A stretch of DNA of 64,000 nt from Longimicrobiales bacterium (GTDB lineage Bacteria; Gemmatimonadota; Gemmatimonadetes; Longimicrobiales; Gaopeijiaceae). The stretch is taken from the NCBI GenBank assembly GCA_958295645.1, contig OY282361.1:2632501-2696500 (forward strand), in the 5' to 3' direction. A program made the position numbers and the translations under genes. Under the pieces are notes generated by a model. It had not been told where the DNA came from. It saw nothing but the letters and a program-made list of their open reading frames with translations, and searched no databases. Of this stretch, positions 35,073 to 43,473 are shown piece by piece; position 1 is the stretch's first letter; every line of letters begins with the position of its first letter.

Positions 35073-36094
35073 CCGACCTCCATCCGGAGGGCCCTCTTCC
35101 GGCGCCGCTCCGGCAAGACCGCCTCCAAGGCAAGCAAGACCAGCGCCGCCCCCAAGAATATGCGAAACTGCTCCTCGTACTGCGTGACCTGCCGCGACTC
35201 GAGCTCGCGCCCCCCGTCGCCGATGCCGTCCAGCAACCGCCGCATTCCGTCGTCGCCCGGCCCGGCCCGGTAGTACTGCCCGCCCGTCTGGAGCGCGACG
35301 TCCTGCAACGCGGTCTCGTTCAGCGCCGTCGTGACCACTTCTCCCGTCGCGTCGCGCCGGAATCCGCTGCGCCGGCCGCTCTCGTCCACGTTGGGAAGCG
35401 GCACGCCGCTGGGCGACCCGATCCCCACCGCGTGCACCGTCACGTTGGCCCCCGCCGCCAACTGGATGGCCTCGGCGAGCCCGCCCTCGTGATCCTCGCC
35501 GTCGCTGACGAGCACGGCGATCCGGTTCTCCGGCGGAGTCTCCTCCAGCGCTTCGACCGATACCGCTATGGCCCTGCCCAAATCCGTCCCCTGCACGGAC
35601 ATGATCTCCGGGTCCATCGCGCTCAGAAACATCATCGCCGCCCCGTAGTCGGTCGTGAGGGGACTCTGGACGAAGGCGTCCCCCGCGAAGGCGACCAGCC
35701 CGATGCGGTCCCCGTCCAGGCGGCCGATCATGCGGCCCACCTCCAGCTTCGCCCGGTCCAGGCGGCTCGGCTGCACGTCGGCGGCGTGCATGGAGCGCGA
35801 CACGTCGAGCGCGACGACGATGTCCTGGCCTTCGCGCCGCACCGTCTCGACGCGAGTCCCGAACTGCGGACGCGCCAAGGCCAGCCCGAGCGCCGCCGCT
35901 GCGGCCAGCACCAGAGACGCCTTCCAGCGTCGCGCCGCCGCGCTGGCCATGGGATGCAGCTGCCGCACCAAGGGGTGTTCCCCGAACTGGTTCAGCAGCG
36001 CCCGCCGCCGTCGTCGTCCATGCCAGTAGAACCCCAGCAGCGCCGGCAGGAGGACGAGGCTCCAGAAGGCGAGCGGGTCGGCGAAGCGAAACAT
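35069..36094 (-). CDS. batB: BatB-like von Willebrand A membrane protein
   Basis: ATG 36094 overlaps the batA stop (ATGA). The 341 residues contain membrane helices at about 9-25 and 58-76, then a VWA domain with an intact MIDAS (VVALDVSRSMHAADVQPSR; Thr in VQGTDLGRA; Asp in VLVSDGEDHEGG), and a C-terminal membrane helix (IFLGAALVLLALEAVLP). This is the BatA/BatB layout. The frame extends upstream into batA but the internal ATG is the real start. It binds partner proteins in a metal-dependent way (family inference). Confidence 0.88.
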   Translation of the reverse strand: MFRFADPLAFWSLVLLPALLGFYWHGRRRRRALLNQFGEHPLVRQLHPMASAAARRWKASLVLAAAAALGLALARPQFGTRVETVRREGQDIVVALDVSRSMHAADVQPSRLDRAKLEVGRMIGRLDGDRIGLVAFAGDAFVQSPLTTDYGAAMMFLSAMDPEIMSVQGTDLGRAIAVSVEALEETPPENRIAVLVSDGEDHEGGLAEAIQLAAGANVTVHAVGIGSPSGVPLPNVDESGRRSGFRRDATGEVVTTALNETALQDVALQTGGQYYRAGPGDDGMRRLLDGIGDGGRELESRQVTQYEEQFRIFLGAALVLLALEAVLPERRRKRALRMEVG

Positions 36095-37080
36095 CAGGGC
36101 AGCGTCCTCAGCCAGGTGCGGCGCAGCGCCACTTCGAACAGCAGGCAGGCCAGGCCCGCGAGCAGAAAGCCTTGGAACCTCTCGCCGTACTGCGTGAAGT
36201 TCTCGACGAGCATCTCGGTGGTCTCCAGGCGGTCGATTTCGTCGTAGACGGCCGCCAGGCTGGCTTGGTCGGTGGCGCGGTAGTAGCGGCCCCCGGTCGC
36301 CTCGGCGATGGCCCGCAGGCTTTCCTCGTCCATGTCCGCCTCGGGGGCCGTCCGCCGCAGCCGCCCGAAGACGTCCGGAATCGCGCCGGGGCTGTCCGAG
36401 CCCGCGCCGATCGTGTAGACGCGAATCCCCAGCGCCCGAGCCATCTGGGCCGCCGTGAGCGGGTCGATCTCGCCTCTGTTGTTGCGCCCGTCGGTGAGCA
36501 GCACGACCACCTTCGACGAGGCCTCGCTGCCGTGCAGTCGCTTGATGGCCGTAGCCAGACCCATGCCCACCGCGGTTCCGTCCTCGACGACGCCCGCCTC
36601 CAGGCCAGCGACCAGGGAGGAGACGACCGAGTGATCCAGCGTCAGCGGGGCTTGAGTGAACGCCTTGCCCGCGAACATCACCAGGCCGATGCGGTCGTCG
36701 GGCCGCCCGGCGATGAAGTCCACGGCCACCGCCTTGGACGCCTCCAGCCGGTTGGGCGGCAGGTCCTCGGCCAGCATGGACGTGGAGACGTCCTGCGCGA
36801 GGACGATGTCGATGCCCTCGGCAGTCGCCGTCTCGCTGGTGACGCCGGTCTGGGGTCGCGCCAGGGCCACCACGAGAAGGGCCAGCGACAGCAATCGAAG
36901 AGCCACGGGCGCGAGGTCCAGCCACCTCTCGTCGCCCTCGTTCGCTTCGAACGCCCGGGCGACGCCGGAGTACGTCATGCTGGCGCGAGACTGCCGTCGC
37001 CGGCTCCAGCTCCACCACCCCAACAGCGGCAAGAGCCCGAGCAGCAGCAGGACCCAGGGTTCTTCGAAGCGGAAGATCAT
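36094..37080 (-). CDS. batA: BatA-like von Willebrand A membrane protein
   Basis: The 328 residues have a membrane helix near 10-25 and another at 60-78, then a VWA domain with MIDAS residues in IVLAQDVSTSMLAEDLPPNR, GTAVGMGLATA and VVLLTDGRNNRGEIDP, plus a C-terminal membrane segment (LLAGLACLLFEVAL). The paralogue batB follows with a 1-base overlap region. The pair probably forms the VWA core of the Bat complex. The start overlaps the upstream gene by 4 bases. Confidence 0.9.
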   Translation of the reverse strand: MIFRFEEPWVLLLLGLLPLLGWWSWSRRRQSRASMTYSGVARAFEANEGDERWLDLAPVALRLLSLALLVVALARPQTGVTSETATAEGIDIVLAQDVSTSMLAEDLPPNRLEASKAVAVDFIAGRPDDRIGLVMFAGKAFTQAPLTLDHSVVSSLVAGLEAGVVEDGTAVGMGLATAIKRLHGSEASSKVVVLLTDGRNNRGEIDPLTAAQMARALGIRVYTIGAGSDSPGAIPDVFGRLRRTAPEADMDEESLRAIAEATGGRYYRATDQASLAAVYDEIDRLETTEMLVENFTQYGERFQGFLLAGLACLLFEVALRRTWLRTLP

Positions 37081-38204
37081 GATGGGGATGCCGGGTTGGC
37101 CGCGGGTTCCGGCCTGCCTGGCTCTGGCTCGTCCAGCTCTGGCCGGTCCGGCTCTGGTTCGTCCAGTTCCAGCCGGTCCGACTCCGGTTCGTCTGGTTCC
37201 AGTCGGCCCGATTTCGGTTCGTCGGGGGCGCCGCTGGTGAGTTCCACGATCGCGCGCGCCTTCGTCAACAGCGCTCGAGAGTCCTCCGCGGTGGGACGCA
37301 GCTTGGCGAACTTCACCAAGTCGCAGGCTTCCAGGAAGAGGCGGGTGCGCTCGCAGATGCCGGGGTCGAGGGCGGCGCGGAGCATCGCGGCCACGACTTC
37401 GCCGGTGGTGAGCTCGAGCGCGGGGACTTCCAGCTTGTCCTCCACGTAGGTACGCAGGATGTCGGAGAGGCGGATGTGGAACTCCTTCACTTGGCCGCGT
37501 TCGAGCAGCGCCGACGCTTCGAGCGCGTCAAGGGCTTCGAGCGCCACGAGATGCGGAGGACGCGCGGGCCGGGCACGCTTGCGGGGGACGGCGTCCGGCC
37601 GCGGCCGCCTCTTCCTCCGTTGCCAGAGGAGGACGCAGACAGCCCCCGCCCCCGCCGCGGCGAGCGCCCAGAGCAGAGGTCCCCACCAGCTGCGCGAGAG
37701 CGACAGCGGGCCCTTGATGTCCCTGATCTCGCCGGTGTCGTCGAGCCCGACGCTCACCACGCCTATGCGAAACGGATCCGTCAAGAGCGTGTCGGCCGCG
37801 CCGTCCGGGCCGGCGACCACCACAGGCACCGCCGGGATGTCCAGCTCGCCGAGCTCGAAGCTGGTGACCGCCAGACGGGCCTCCGACCGAATCCGGCCAT
37901 CCTCAGCCGCCGGATCGGCCAACTCGGCGCCGGTCACCTCGAACGGCCCCAAATCGAAGGAATCCGGCCATTGCACCGCCCATCCGACCGGATGCACCAC
38001 GGCCAAGCGAACCGTCACCCGGTCGCCGACGTGCATCTCGGTGGTGTCCGCCGCCATCGTGGCAAACGACTCCTGAAGAGCGGTCTCGCCCAGCATCCCG
38101 TCCCGCCCCGTCCTGGACTCGCCCGTCGGCCAAGCCGGTACTGCCGCCGACGCCGCCGACATCGCCAGTCCCACCACCACCGCCACCACCCCGCCCCCCC
38201 TCAC
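37077..38204 (-). CDS. BatD-like membrane protein with repeat tail, extra member of the Bat operon
   Basis: GTG 38204 overlaps the stop of the DUF58 gene (GTGA). The longer frame upstream is antisense noise. The 375-residue product has an N-terminal signal helix (VVAVVVGLAMSAASAAV), an Ig-like domain (MHVGDRVTVRLAVVHPVGW, SFELGELDIPAVPVVV), one membrane helix (WGPLLWALAAAGAGAVCVLLW), a basic cytoplasmic linker, and a helical domain (FHIRLSDILRTYVEDKLEVPA, CDLVKFAKLRPTAEDSRALL) that resembles the DUF4381/BatD cytoplasmic part. The tail has four Asp/Glu/Pro repeats. It probably takes the position of the hypothetical membrane protein found between DUF58 and batA in many Bat operons. Confidence 0.75.
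   Translation of the reverse strand: MRGGGVVAVVVGLAMSAASAAVPAWPTGESRTGRDGMLGETALQESFATMAADTTEMHVGDRVTVRLAVVHPVGWAVQWPDSFDLGPFEVTGAELADPAAEDGRIRSEARLAVTSFELGELDIPAVPVVVAGPDGAADTLLTDPFRIGVVSVGLDDTGEIRDIKGPLSLSRSWWGPLLWALAAAGAGAVCVLLWQRRKRRPRPDAVPRKRARPARPPHLVALEALDALEASALLERGQVKEFHIRLSDILRTYVEDKLEVPALELTTGEVVAAMLRAALDPGICERTRLFLEACDLVKFAKLRPTAEDSRALLTKARAIVELTSGAPDEPKSGRLEPDEPESDRLELDEPEPDRPELDEPEPGRPEPAANPASPS
37111..37230 (-). repeat. Four 30-bp tandem repeats encoding (ELDEPEPDRP)-like units
   Basis: The plus strand shows four diverged 30-base units starting at 37111, 37141, 37171 and 37201, each with a GGTTCGTC-like core. On the coding strand they give ten-residue acidic Pro-rich units at the C-terminus of the BatD-like protein. 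The last unit is the most diverged. Confidence 0.8.
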
Positions 38205-39079
38205 CGCGCCCTCCGCGCCCGCTCCTCGAAGAACCGGCGAAGCGACCGCTCGTACGGCTCGCCCGTCGTCACGTCGATCGCGTCCACGCCGCTGCGGCGG
38301 AACAGCTCGTCCTGCCGCCTCCGCTCGTCCCTCTCCACTTCGCGAAAACGATCCCGGAACGCCCGGCTCGACGTGCGCACCAGCAGGCGCCGCCCCGTCT
38401 CGGGGTCCTCCAAGTCCATCAGTCCCACCGGCGGAATCTCCCGCTCGCGCACGTCCCCGACCCGCACCGCCACCAAGTCGTGCCGCCGCGCCGCCACCCC
38501 CAGCGCCCGCGCATACCCGTCCGCCATGAAGTCCGACACCAAGAAGGCCACCGACCGCCGCTTCGCCACCCGCGCCAAGTACTCCAGCGCCCCCGCGATG
38601 TCCGTGCCCCTCCCCTCCGCCTGGTGGAACAACAGCTCCCGCAGCACGCGCAGGCCGTGGCGGCGTCCCTTGCGCGGAGGCACGAACCGCTCGATCCGAT
38701 CCGAGAACAGGATCAGCCCCACCTTGTCGTTGTTCTTGATCGCGCTGAATGCCACGACCCCGCACAGCTCCGCCGCCAGCTCCGACTTCTTCCGCCCCCT
38801 CGTGCCGAAGCCCGCCGACGCGCTCGCGTCCGCGACCAGCATCACCGTGAGCTCGCGCTCCTCCTCGTACACCTTCACGTGCGGCGAGCCGGTCCGCGCA
38901 GTGACGTTCCAGTCGATGCCCCGAATGTCGTCGCCGTAGCGGTACTCGCGCACCTCGGCGAAGCTCATCCCGCGCCCCTTGAAGACGGAATGGTACTCGC
39001 CCGAGAACACCTCGTTCACCAAGCCCCGCGTCGTGATCTCGATCCGGCGCACCTGCTTGAGGATCTCGCGAGGAATCAT
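38201..39079 (-). CDS. DUF58 (VWA-like) protein of the MoxR/Bat operon
   Basis: The 292-residue soluble protein follows the DUF58 pattern: VFSGEYHSVFKGRGMSFAEVREYRYGDDIRGIDWNVTAR split over residues 25-63, then ELTVMLVADASASAGFG, which is MIDAS-like, and a WA-type fold with VGLILFSDRIERFVPP and VAFLVSDFMADGY. Genes of this type almost always follow moxR and precede VWA genes, as here (76 bases after moxR, 4-base overlap downstream). Its function is unknown but linked to MoxR ATPase-assisted maturation of a VWA complex. Confidence 0.9.
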   Translation of the reverse strand: MIPREILKQVRRIEITTRGLVNEVFSGEYHSVFKGRGMSFAEVREYRYGDDIRGIDWNVTARTGSPHVKVYEEERELTVMLVADASASAGFGTRGRKKSELAAELCGVVAFSAIKNNDKVGLILFSDRIERFVPPRKGRRHGLRVLRELLFHQAEGRGTDIAGALEYLARVAKRRSVAFLVSDFMADGYARALGVAARRHDLVAVRVGDVREREIPPVGLMDLEDPETGRRLLVRTSSRAFRDRFREVERDERRRQDELFRRSGVDAIDVTTGEPYERSLRRFFEERARRAR

Positions 39080-39155
39080 GGCGCAGCCGTCTCCGCCGCT
39101 CCGTCCGGCCCCGATCCCCGCCGCGAGCCGCGCCCGAGCGAACGCGTCCCCAGGC

Positions 39156-40145
39156 TCACGGAACCTCTACCGTGTCCAGAACGCGCGAGACGATGTCCTC
39201 GGGCGCGACCTCCTCGGCCTCCGCTTCGTACGTGACCAGCACGCGGTGGCGCAGCACGTCCATGGCCACCGACCGCACGTCCTCCGGCGTCACGTAGCCG
39301 CGCCTGCGCAGAAAGGCTCGCGCCCGGGCGGTCTTCGCCAAGTAGATCGTGGCGCGCGGCGAAGCTCCGAACGCGATCAGCGGCTCCAGGTCGGCCAGTC
39401 CGTGCTCCTTGGGCGCCCGCGTCGCGAAGACCAGCTCCACGATGTACCGCTCCACCTGGCTGTCCATGTAGATCGATTCGGCGGCCCGCCTCGCCGCCAC
39501 GATCTCCCCCGGCGTCACCACCGGCTCGGCCCGCGGCAGGTCGGACCCGCTCATCCTGCGCAGCACCTCCAGCTCGTCCTCCTTCGACGGATAGCCGACG
39601 GCCAGCTTGAGCATGAAGCGGTCCACCTGCGCCTCGGGCAGCGGATACGTGCCTTCCTGGTCAATAGGGTTTTGGGTCGCAAGCACCAGGAACGGCGAGG
39701 GCAGCGCAAACGTGTTCTCGCCGATGGTGACCGTGCGCTCCTGCATCGCCTCCAGCAGCGCCGACTGCACCTTCGCGGGCGACCGGTTGATCTCGTCGGC
39801 CAGGATCACGTTGGCGAACACCGGTCCCTTGCGCGTCTTGAACTCCGTCTCGCGCGGATCGTACACCAGCGTCCCGATCAAGTCCGCCGGCAACAGGTCC
39901 GGCGTGAACTGAATCCGCTGAAACGAGGTCTGAATCGTGTCCGCGAGCGTCCGCACCGTCAGCGTCTTGGCCAGCCCCGGCACCCCCTCCATCAGCACGT
40001 GCCCGTCCGACACGAGCCCAATCAGCAACCGCTCGATCATCGCCTTCTGCCCAACGATGACCCGGCCCACCTCCTCGAACAGCCGGTCCACGAACCCGCT
40101 GGCCTCCTGGATTCGCGCTTGGATGACTTCGATGTCTCGGTCCAT
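39156..40145 (-). CDS. moxR: MoxR-family AAA+ ATPase
   Basis: First gene of the eight-gene Bat operon. The 329 residues contain VIVGQKAMIERLLIGL, the Walker A GVPGLAKTL, the sensor and Walker B region ANVILADEINRSPAKVQSALLEAM and ATQNPIDQEGTYPLPEAQ, and the C-terminal lid domain (GASPRATIYLAKTARARAFL, VRSVAMDVLRHRVLVTY). MoxR proteins are chaperone-like ATPases that act with DUF58 and VWA proteins. Upstream are 242 bases of non-coding sequence where the operon promoter must lie. Confidence 0.95.
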   Translation of the reverse strand: MDRDIEVIQARIQEASGFVDRLFEEVGRVIVGQKAMIERLLIGLVSDGHVLMEGVPGLAKTLTVRTLADTIQTSFQRIQFTPDLLPADLIGTLVYDPRETEFKTRKGPVFANVILADEINRSPAKVQSALLEAMQERTVTIGENTFALPSPFLVLATQNPIDQEGTYPLPEAQVDRFMLKLAVGYPSKEDELEVLRRMSGSDLPRAEPVVTPGEIVAARRAAESIYMDSQVERYIVELVFATRAPKEHGLADLEPLIAFGASPRATIYLAKTARARAFLRRRGYVTPEDVRSVAMDVLRHRVLVTYEAEAEEVAPEDIVSRVLDTVEVP

Positions 40146-40387
40146 GGCTCTCTTCTGTGCGCTCGCTAGCGTTGTGTTGTGAGACTGAGGGTTTGCCGCC
40201 GGGCAATGCCGAAGCCGCCCCGAGGTTCGCGCAGGGCGTTGCCCCGGCCCCGGCCATCAAAGTTCCCCCTCCCGATGCCGCAAGACAACTGACGCCGAAA
40301 GCGGCCTAAGGGTTGCCTTCGAGGGAAGGCGGGGTGCGCGTGGCGGAGGCCCAGCGGGTTGGACCGACAACTACCAAGATGCTTCGC

Positions 40388-41059
40388 CTACGCCTTCTTG
40401 AGCGCCCGTTCCAGCAGACCCGCGGGGTCTTCTTGGTCGGGGCGGTTGAGCCAAGCCCTGCTGGGATGCGTCAGCACCACGACCGCGAGTCCGTCCGCAT
40501 TTCGGTATGTGCCACGCCAGCCGCGGTCGTCGCCCTCGATTCTCTCCGTGGGACGATTCGCAACGAGCCTCCCACGCACCCAATCGCCCGACCGCTGCCC
40601 CCAACAAGCGACAACGCGCACTCCTAGCTTCTTGATGACCGTCGCGTGGAACCGCCAGCAAGCCGACGCCACTTGTTGGAAGTCGTCTTCCCCGAACTGT
40701 GCTCGCTCTCTAGTGCGTACGAAAGCGACGTTGCTCGCAGGCACTTCCCTGAGATCTAGCCCGAGTTTGGCCACGATGTGCAACATGCACTGCTGCAAAG
40801 GATGCTTGCCTGCTGAAGGGCGCCCCCAAGCTTCGTCCTCGTAGGCGGACCAAGACGCCGGTGCGTCTTCGCGAATCCATCTGACATGGGCCGCGACAGT
40901 GTTGTCGGCTTGAGTCTCGGGACTCCCGCCGGGGTTTTCTCCGAGGACATACAGTTGCGATCGGCCTTCGAATGCCCGCCGCCCCGAATAGAACACGGCT
41001 CCCGACTTGTCGTACAGGTTCTCGGGGATCAGTTCGATAAAATCTTCGATCTTTGTCAT
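40388..41059 (-). CDS. Uracil-DNA glycosylase superfamily-like protein
   Basis: The 223-residue protein has two motifs typical of UDG-fold enzymes: an N-terminal LYVLGENPGGSP (like the GxxPG motif 1, though the water-activating residue is not obvious) and a C-terminal VVVLTHPSRAWLN (like the HPS motif 2), separated by an alpha/beta core with RVVACWGQRSG. It most resembles uncharacterised UDG-like proteins found in restriction and mobile contexts, not family 1-5 enzymes directly. Catalysis is unproven. It overlaps the upstream secreted protein gene (ATGA). Confidence 0.55.
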   Translation of the reverse strand: MTKIEDFIELIPENLYDKSGAVFYSGRRAFEGRSQLYVLGENPGGSPETQADNTVAAHVRWIREDAPASWSAYEDEAWGRPSAGKHPLQQCMLHIVAKLGLDLREVPASNVAFVRTRERAQFGEDDFQQVASACWRFHATVIKKLGVRVVACWGQRSGDWVRGRLVANRPTERIEGDDRGWRGTYRNADGLAVVVLTHPSRAWLNRPDQEDPAGLLERALKKA

Positions 41060-41679
41060 GTCTCACCTTGGGAGTACAAGTTGGCGAGCGCTTGCAACTG
41101 GCGTTGCCCAGGCGCTGGTCCACCACCTTGAGGAGGCTCGCAGATGTCGCGGTCGTCGTCCGCGAGCGTCTCTAGACCCACCCACATGACCAGCGTGGTG
41201 TTGCGCGGTTCGCTCCACTCCGCCACCACGTCGAGCTGCGTGCGGAATCCAGCCTCGTAGCTGAAGCGCACCGGTTCGCCGGCTTCCACTGTGGCCTTGA
41301 TCCTGCCGTCCCCGAGCATGTCGCGGGCCGTGAGCGTCCAAGATCCGGTGCGGGGTTGCACGACCTGGAAGCATCCGTCGAGCGACAACCCGACCACGGG
41401 CACCGGATCGCTCCGGTAGCCGCTCTTCCCGTCCTCGACCTCGAAGCGCACCCACCCGCCCCCGTCCCGAACCGCCTGCAACAGCCGCGCGAGCTGACTC
41501 TCGGCAGCGGTCGGCGCAACCGCCAAGAAGCACGACGAGAGCAGTGCATGCCATGCCCCCCGTCGGCTTGCGGCCTTGATCCGACGGAGGCTGTCTCGGG
41601 CCATCGGCGATCTGCCGAGGCGGCCTTGCACCTTCGCCCGGCGAATGGTGTCCTTGCCATTGTAGTGAGGCCGGGTCAT
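41056..41679 (-). CDS. Secreted hypothetical protein
   Basis: ATG 41679 has AAAGGA upstream and is preferred to the long upstream frame. The 207-residue product begins basic (MTRPHYNGKDTIRRAK) and has a hydrophobic helix at about 43-58 (WHALLSSCFLAVAPTAAESQ) that could be a signal peptide with a long n-region. An Ig-like or beta-rich stretch follows (VRFEVEDGKSGYRSDPVPVV, IKATVEAGEPVRFSYEAG), and the end is Gln/Gly/Pro rich. I do not recognise a family. It is co-transcribed with the UDG-like gene by overlap, but the two have no obvious functional link. Confidence 0.5.
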   Translation of the reverse strand: MTRPHYNGKDTIRRAKVQGRLGRSPMARDSLRRIKAASRRGAWHALLSSCFLAVAPTAAESQLARLLQAVRDGGGWVRFEVEDGKSGYRSDPVPVVGLSLDGCFQVVQPRTGSWTLTARDMLGDGRIKATVEAGEPVRFSYEAGFRTQLDVVAEWSEPRNTTLVMWVGLETLADDDRDICEPPQGGGPAPGQRQLQALANLYSQGET

Positions 41680-41984
41680 GCTGGTTCCTTTCGCCGTACA
41701 GCCGGTTGGCGCGAGCGTCGTGCGGTCTGGACAAACGCCGCGGTGCGGGGGAAGTCCAGTGTGGTGCAAGCGTAACGCCGGAAGCTTGGCGGGGGCAAGC
41801 GTCGTGCACGTGGAGCGGCCGAGGAAGGCGACCCCTGCTCCGCGTTCGCTTTTGCCCGCCGCGACACCCCCTTGCGCGGAGAGACGCTCGTTCCCCATTG
41901 TTCGCCTGTGGGCCGGGTAGCGGACGGCGGCTCGGGAATCCGTCCCGGGCGGCCCGCCTTACTTCACATGAGGAGGCGATAGAC
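41680..41984. other. Divergent intergenic region
   Basis: 305 bases between a reverse gene (start 41679) and a forward gene (start 41985). GCGTCGTGC occurs twice (at about 41713 and 41798). A GAGGAGGCG Shine-Dalgarno for the forward gene is at 41970-41978. I see no open frame with family features. Confidence 0.35.
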
Positions 41985-43052
41985 ATGCGCCTTTGGAGCG
42001 GCGTTGTTGTCGCGTTGGCGGCGGGTGCGCCGTCGGCGGCGACGCAGCAGATTCTGGCAGTGGACCTGGACGCCGGCCGCGAGATCGTCGGCGGTTTCGA
42101 GTACGCGTTCAGCTACGGAACGGCGGTCGTGGACTATGGCCGGCGGCTGGTGTTGGTCTCGGAGTCCGCCGATCCTCTGGCCGTGATGGCCTACTCGCTG
42201 GACGACGGTTCGGTGCAGGGCGTCTTCGGAGGCGGCCCAGCGGGCGACGGCCCGGGCGAACTCACGGTAATGCTCGAGACGGCTGTGGGACCGGAGGGGG
42301 TCCTCGTGTCGGGACCGGTCAGGGTGCTGTATTGGAGTTGGTCGGGCGCCCTTCTCCATCAATGGAGGCCGACCACGCCGCCGTATCCGAGTACTCTTTG
42401 CGCATTGGACGGCCGTCCCGCCGTCGCGTTGCAGAAGGGTTTGGTGTTCCGTGGCGACGACGGCGAAAGCGTTGCGTTGGGCGGGGAGGCCGGAACTCGG
42501 TTGGAAGCGACCCCGAACTCCAGGTATGATGCCGATTTGTCCTACGGTGCAACCAGGATGGCATGTGCTGATTCGGCCGCGTATGTGCTGGACGGCACGA
42601 GCCACGTTCTCATGGAATACAAGATGGGAGCGGAGCCGCGCTTGGTCGCGATGCCCGCGGAGTTGGTGGAAGTGGCGCGCAAGAGATTGGAGTCCTCCTA
42701 CGAGGAGGTCTCCGATCAAGGGCACAGAAGCTTTTTCTTCAGGGAAGCGTACAGCGACATGTTCCTGGCCGACGACGGTCGGCTCGTCATAACCACAAGG
42801 ACGCATACTGGCGGACTGGCGGGGGCGGTGGTGGACCGAGCGACGGGCTGCTACGCGCTGTTGGAGGAAAGGACCGATCCTTTTGGCCTGGACTATGTCG
42901 GGATGTTCGGCGACAGCGTCGTGACCCTGGAGAGCAGCCGGCAACCGACGACGATAGTCGTGGACGGCAAGCCGCGCCGCACGTTGACCTCGGAGCAGTC
43001 GTACATCTTCGTGCGCCCGGTTCGGCCCGCGTCGGGCGAGCCCTGTTCCTAG
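41985..43052 (+). CDS. Exported beta-propeller-like protein
   Basis: ATG 41985 follows GAGGAGGCG. The 355-residue protein has a signal peptide (LWSGVVVALAAGAPSAA) and repeating blades with GDGPGELT, ALDGRPAVALQ, FLADDGRLVITT. These resemble the 6-bladed beta-propeller lipoproteins with their GxGPGEF motif found at 51.9 kb, but with weaker conservation. Such proteins are abundant in Gemmatimonadota and Bacteroidota and are of unknown function. It is monocistronic as far as can be seen. Confidence 0.6.
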   Translation: MRLWSGVVVALAAGAPSAATQQILAVDLDAGREIVGGFEYAFSYGTAVVDYGRRLVLVSESADPLAVMAYSLDDGSVQGVFGGGPAGDGPGELTVMLETAVGPEGVLVSGPVRVLYWSWSGALLHQWRPTTPPYPSTLCALDGRPAVALQKGLVFRGDDGESVALGGEAGTRLEATPNSRYDADLSYGATRMACADSAAYVLDGTSHVLMEYKMGAEPRLVAMPAELVEVARKRLESSYEEVSDQGHRSFFFREAYSDMFLADDGRLVITTRTHTGGLAGAVVDRATGCYALLEERTDPFGLDYVGMFGDSVVTLESSRQPTTIVVDGKPRRTLTSEQSYIFVRPVRPASGEPCS

Positions 43053-43473
43053 CGCCGAACTCGGCCCGAGACGACCAGCCCGCCACGACGCGCTGATCCG
43101 GACGTGAAGGGCGCCCGCAAGTTCGAGTCCCTCGGGCCAGCGCGACGACGCGTGGGCTTGGCACAGGGGCAACAACTCCTTCGTCTTGAGCCGGTCGAAC
43201 TCTTGAGTGGCGGCGTCCAGCACCGGGGCGTCAAACTGGTCCAGCAGGGCACGGGTACTTGGCGGAGCGCGCCAACTTGCGTGGTGGAGCGTCCTGCGTG
43301 AGTCCTCTGGCCCACGGTCCCCGGATCGCGTTCGGCCTTCGACCGAACATGATCCGAAAGAGGACATTTCTACTTTGGCAAGACAGACGAGGGCCTGCTG
43401 GAGGTTTGCCGCGAGACCGAAGATCGCTAGCTTGAAGCGCATCCCACAGCCCTCCATCGCCGAGCCAGTCTTG
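43053..43473. other. Gap with a coding-like reverse-strand fragment
   Basis: About 420 bases before the efflux operon. On the reverse strand, roughly 43080-43270, one frame reads ALLDQFDAPVLDAATQEFDR, then LKTKELLPLCQAHASSRWPE. This is protein-like and uninterrupted by stops, yet has no proper start, and the frame runs into shadow sequence. It may be a remnant of an unidentified gene. The rest shows nothing recognisable. Confidence 0.35.
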
